This document shows positions 62,518 through 64,000 of a stretch of 64,000 nt of DNA, piece after piece (the stretch's first letter is position 1; the number at the start of each line of letters is the position of its first letter). A model generated the notes under the pieces. The model made no database searches. It saw only the letters and a program-made list of their open reading frames with translations, and was not told the DNA's origin. A program made the position numbers and the translations under genes. The stretch is taken from the NCBI GenBank assembly GCA_964527775.1, contig CAZGQS010000011.1, positions 4,456 to 68,455 on the forward strand, read 5' to 3'. Source of the DNA: VMCP01 sp964527775 (lineage in GTDB: Bacteria > Bacteroidota > Bacteroidia > NS11-12g > UBA955).

Positions 62518-62653
62518 GGAGCAAATAGAATTCAAAGACAAAATTTTGGTTGGACTTGAAAAAGTTTACGAAAAACTCATTGAATTCAAGAGACAAAAAA
62601 ATTCAGTCCTCGTTATAATGAAAGACAATAAAATTGTTAAAATCAAACCTTAG
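62504..62653 (+). CDS. Small protein paired with the zeta-like toxin (49 aa)
   Basis: ATG 62504, TAG 62651-62653. MKTVEEQIEFKDKILVGLEKVYEKLIEFKRQKNSVLVIMKDNKIVKIKP: a Glu/Lys-rich helix then a short strand. Overlap with the toxin gene and closeness of codon use suggest a real gene. It may be the antitoxin or an accessory part, since no other partner is adjacent; zeta partners are more often placed upstream, so this is a guess. Confidence 0.6.
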   Translation: MKTVEEQIEFKDKILVGLEKVYEKLIEFKRQKNSVLVIMKDNKIVKIKP

Positions 62654-62990
62654 AACGCTTTGCGGATCGTTAAGAGTTTAGAGTTAAGAGTTAAGAGTTT
62701 AGAGGGTAGGGCAGCCCGCTGACGGCTGACGGCTGATCACCGATCACCGATCACCGAAAACCGCCCACCGATCACCGATCACCAGTGGCTGCCCGCTGAC
62801 GGCTGAGAGCTGAGAGCTGAAGTCTGACGGCCGATCACCGATCACCGATCACCGATCACCGAAAACCGCCCACCGATCACCGAAAACCGCCCACCGAAAA
62901 CCGATCACCGCCCACCGAAAACCGATCACTGAAAGCTGATTGCTGAAAACTAAAAGTCCTAGCGAAGCGTGAGTCACACAGTCTCAGCGA
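62654..62990 (+). repeat. Heptad array 10 (longest)
   Basis: More than 40 words of 7 bp: gagttta, gagttaa, gagggta, gggcagc, ccgctga, cggctga, tcaccga (many), aaaccgc, ccaccga, tcaccag, tggctgc, gagctga, agtctga, cggccga, aaaccga, tcactga, aagctga, ttgctga, all in the same register, then one 17-bp-type unit agtcctagcgaagcgtg and a second GCGAAGC. The right edge runs into the coding end of the next gene. Confidence 0.93.
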
Positions 62991-63915
62991 AGCTTCCCAC
63001 CACCGTCCTTACCCTTACCCCCTCTATCACCATCGTGCCCTTCCTGCGGTCCCCAGAATAATACGCCGTGCTACCAAACAACTTTTCGTATGTCACCGCC
63101 TCAAACGTGCACGTCTTGCCCGATGCCGATAAACTTACCAACCGCAACTGGTCCGCAAAATGAAATTCGCCCACCTTATAACGAATCCTGCGCGGATAAC
63201 GGTCGTCAAAACTGATGGTGTTGCCCGCCAAGAATGACAATATCCGAACCTCATGAATCTGCTTCCGGAGCGACTTTAACTCCTCATCCAAATCAAGCAG
63301 CTCCATGTTGATGCTGATGATCTGTACCTGCAAATCACTGCGCAGCGACTCCCGCTCGCGGTTCCACCGAACCATGCACGGCACCAGCGACTCCATCTCC
63401 CCAAAAACATGGTTCACCTTGAACAAATCATCCTTGTCCAGCCGGTAACACCGAAGATGAAAGTCATGAATGTCAATGTCCTCAAACTCATCGTTCGGCT
63501 CAATGTCAAAGGTGTGTTTTTCCATAAAATACTTCAGCGTAATGGTTGATCGGTACGTGCTCAAATGAAATTTACCATCCTCGTGCTCACCGCCATACAC
63601 GCCCATGCCGTGCACCAGTTCCACCAATTCCATCGATGCCGCTTCCGATACCTCCTCAAACCACCGATTTTCGAAATCCTTCATCTGCTCTTTCAGCCCA
63701 TACAGCAGCAACTTCGCCCGCTGCTCCCGCTCTCGCTTCTTCCGCTTCACCTCTGATTGCAGCTGCCAAATCTGCATATCAAACTCATTAATCCCACCCG
63801 AAATTTCGGCTTCTACGCTCCCCATACCGCCCAGTTTTTCGGGGGACGTTTTTTCGGGGGACGATTCTACAATTTCTTTATTCATCATACCACAAAGATC
63901 ACCATCACCAATCAT
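62974..63915 (-). CDS. Hypothetical coiled-coil protein with C-terminus read from repeat sequence
   Basis: 313 residues (or 304 if ATG 63888 is used). Acidic N-terminus with SSPEKTSPEK (two tcccccgaaaa words), a Lys/Arg/Glu coiled coil (about 45-80), a middle domain (ELVHGMGVYGGEHEDGKFHLSTY) and a second coiled coil (about 195-230). C-terminal part about 235-305 looks like an SH3-like or PH-like small domain (YKVGEFHFADQLRLVSLSASGKTCTFEAVTYEKL). The last residues GSFAETV are encoded by GCTTCGCTGAG-type repeat DNA. Higher G+C than its neighbours, so possibly acquired. Family unknown. Confidence 0.72.
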   Translation of the reverse strand: MIGDGDLCGMMNKEIVESSPEKTSPEKLGGMGSVEAEISGGINEFDMQIWQLQSEVKRKKREREQRAKLLLYGLKEQMKDFENRWFEEVSEAASMELVELVHGMGVYGGEHEDGKFHLSTYRSTITLKYFMEKHTFDIEPNDEFEDIDIHDFHLRCYRLDKDDLFKVNHVFGEMESLVPCMVRWNRERESLRSDLQVQIISINMELLDLDEELKSLRKQIHEVRILSFLAGNTISFDDRYPRRIRYKVGEFHFADQLRLVSLSASGKTCTFEAVTYEKLFGSTAYYSGDRRKGTMVIEGVRVRTVVGSFAETV

Positions 63916-63922
63916 GTAAAAT

Positions 63923-63938
63923 ATTGCACAAGTGCAAT
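63923..63938. promoter_or_regulatory. 16-bp dyad ATTGCAC-AA-GTGCAAT
   Basis: Perfect 7-bp arms with a 2-bp centre, 7 bp upstream of the longest possible start of the coiled-coil gene. A second TGCACT half lies near 63946. Likely regulator site. The remaining bases to 64000 hold no feature that I can support. Confidence 0.45.
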
Positions 63939-64000
63939 AAAATGATGCACTTTATTCCGTTACCCCCATTTTATGACAAATTCCTCGAAAAATTACCCCT

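Overview
The window is a piece of a Bacteroidota chromosome or MAG contig, most likely Flavobacteriia or a close relative. Four things point there: five secreted proteins ending in type IX secretion (T9SS) sorting domains (gliding-motility type B or PNP-type A), many promoters of the TAnnTTTG -7 class with start codons close downstream, TonB-dependent receptors, and an overall base composition that looks about 40% G+C by eye. No rRNA, tRNA, CRISPR array or prophage was seen. A 100-N assembly gap lies at 246-345.

Layout. 1-4.2 kb: end of a TonB-dependent receptor, then a TonB receptor/lipoprotein pair divergent from oxyR. 4.2-7.8 kb: secreted M1 peptidase, HupE/UreJ-like protein and DUF6702-like protein. 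7.8-13.4 kb: a tight molybdoenzyme operon (membrane protein, P-loop NTPase-MobA fusion, FdhD, small protein, FdhF/YdeP oxidoreductase). 13.5-27.3 kb: T9SS cargo proteins, pirin, YeiH-type exporter, ferritin, a Crp-like regulator and an esterase. 27.5-30.2 kb: an arsenic operon (arsR, DUF6428-like, LMW-PTP/ArsC, acr3). 30.2-36.4 kb: LamG/T9SS protein, LysR regulator, isocitrate dehydrogenase, DUF3298-like protein. 36.6-46 kb: AAA/DUF4143 ATPase, fatty-acid hydroxylase, CorA, then an ACP-KASIII-glycosyltransferase/GNAT set facing a membrane protein and a WecE-like aminotransferase. 46-63.9 kb: accessory region with Xre-RES toxin-antitoxin, MFS transporter, thioredoxin-TPR protein, second DUF4143 ATPase, methyltransferase, CrtA-like protein plus a broken DUF2071 remnant, Fic protein with a large palindromic leader, two adjacent DUF262 (GmrSD-like) genes, RmuC, and a zeta-toxin pair.

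The most unusual signal is not a gene. Ten intergenic spaces are filled by arrays of degenerate 7-bp words. The word changes along each array (for example tggtctt to gagctga to tcaccga to taaccga), but the 7-nt register is kept across the changes, with a general backbone NNNCYGA. Most arrays start exactly at stop codons, some supply the stop codon or the last residues of the neighbouring protein, and two abut start codons in the ars operon. Some also carry a 17-bp unit containing GCGAAGC, which is known to form a very stable DNA mini-hairpin. I know of no described element matching this; that is a statement about my knowledge, not a database result.
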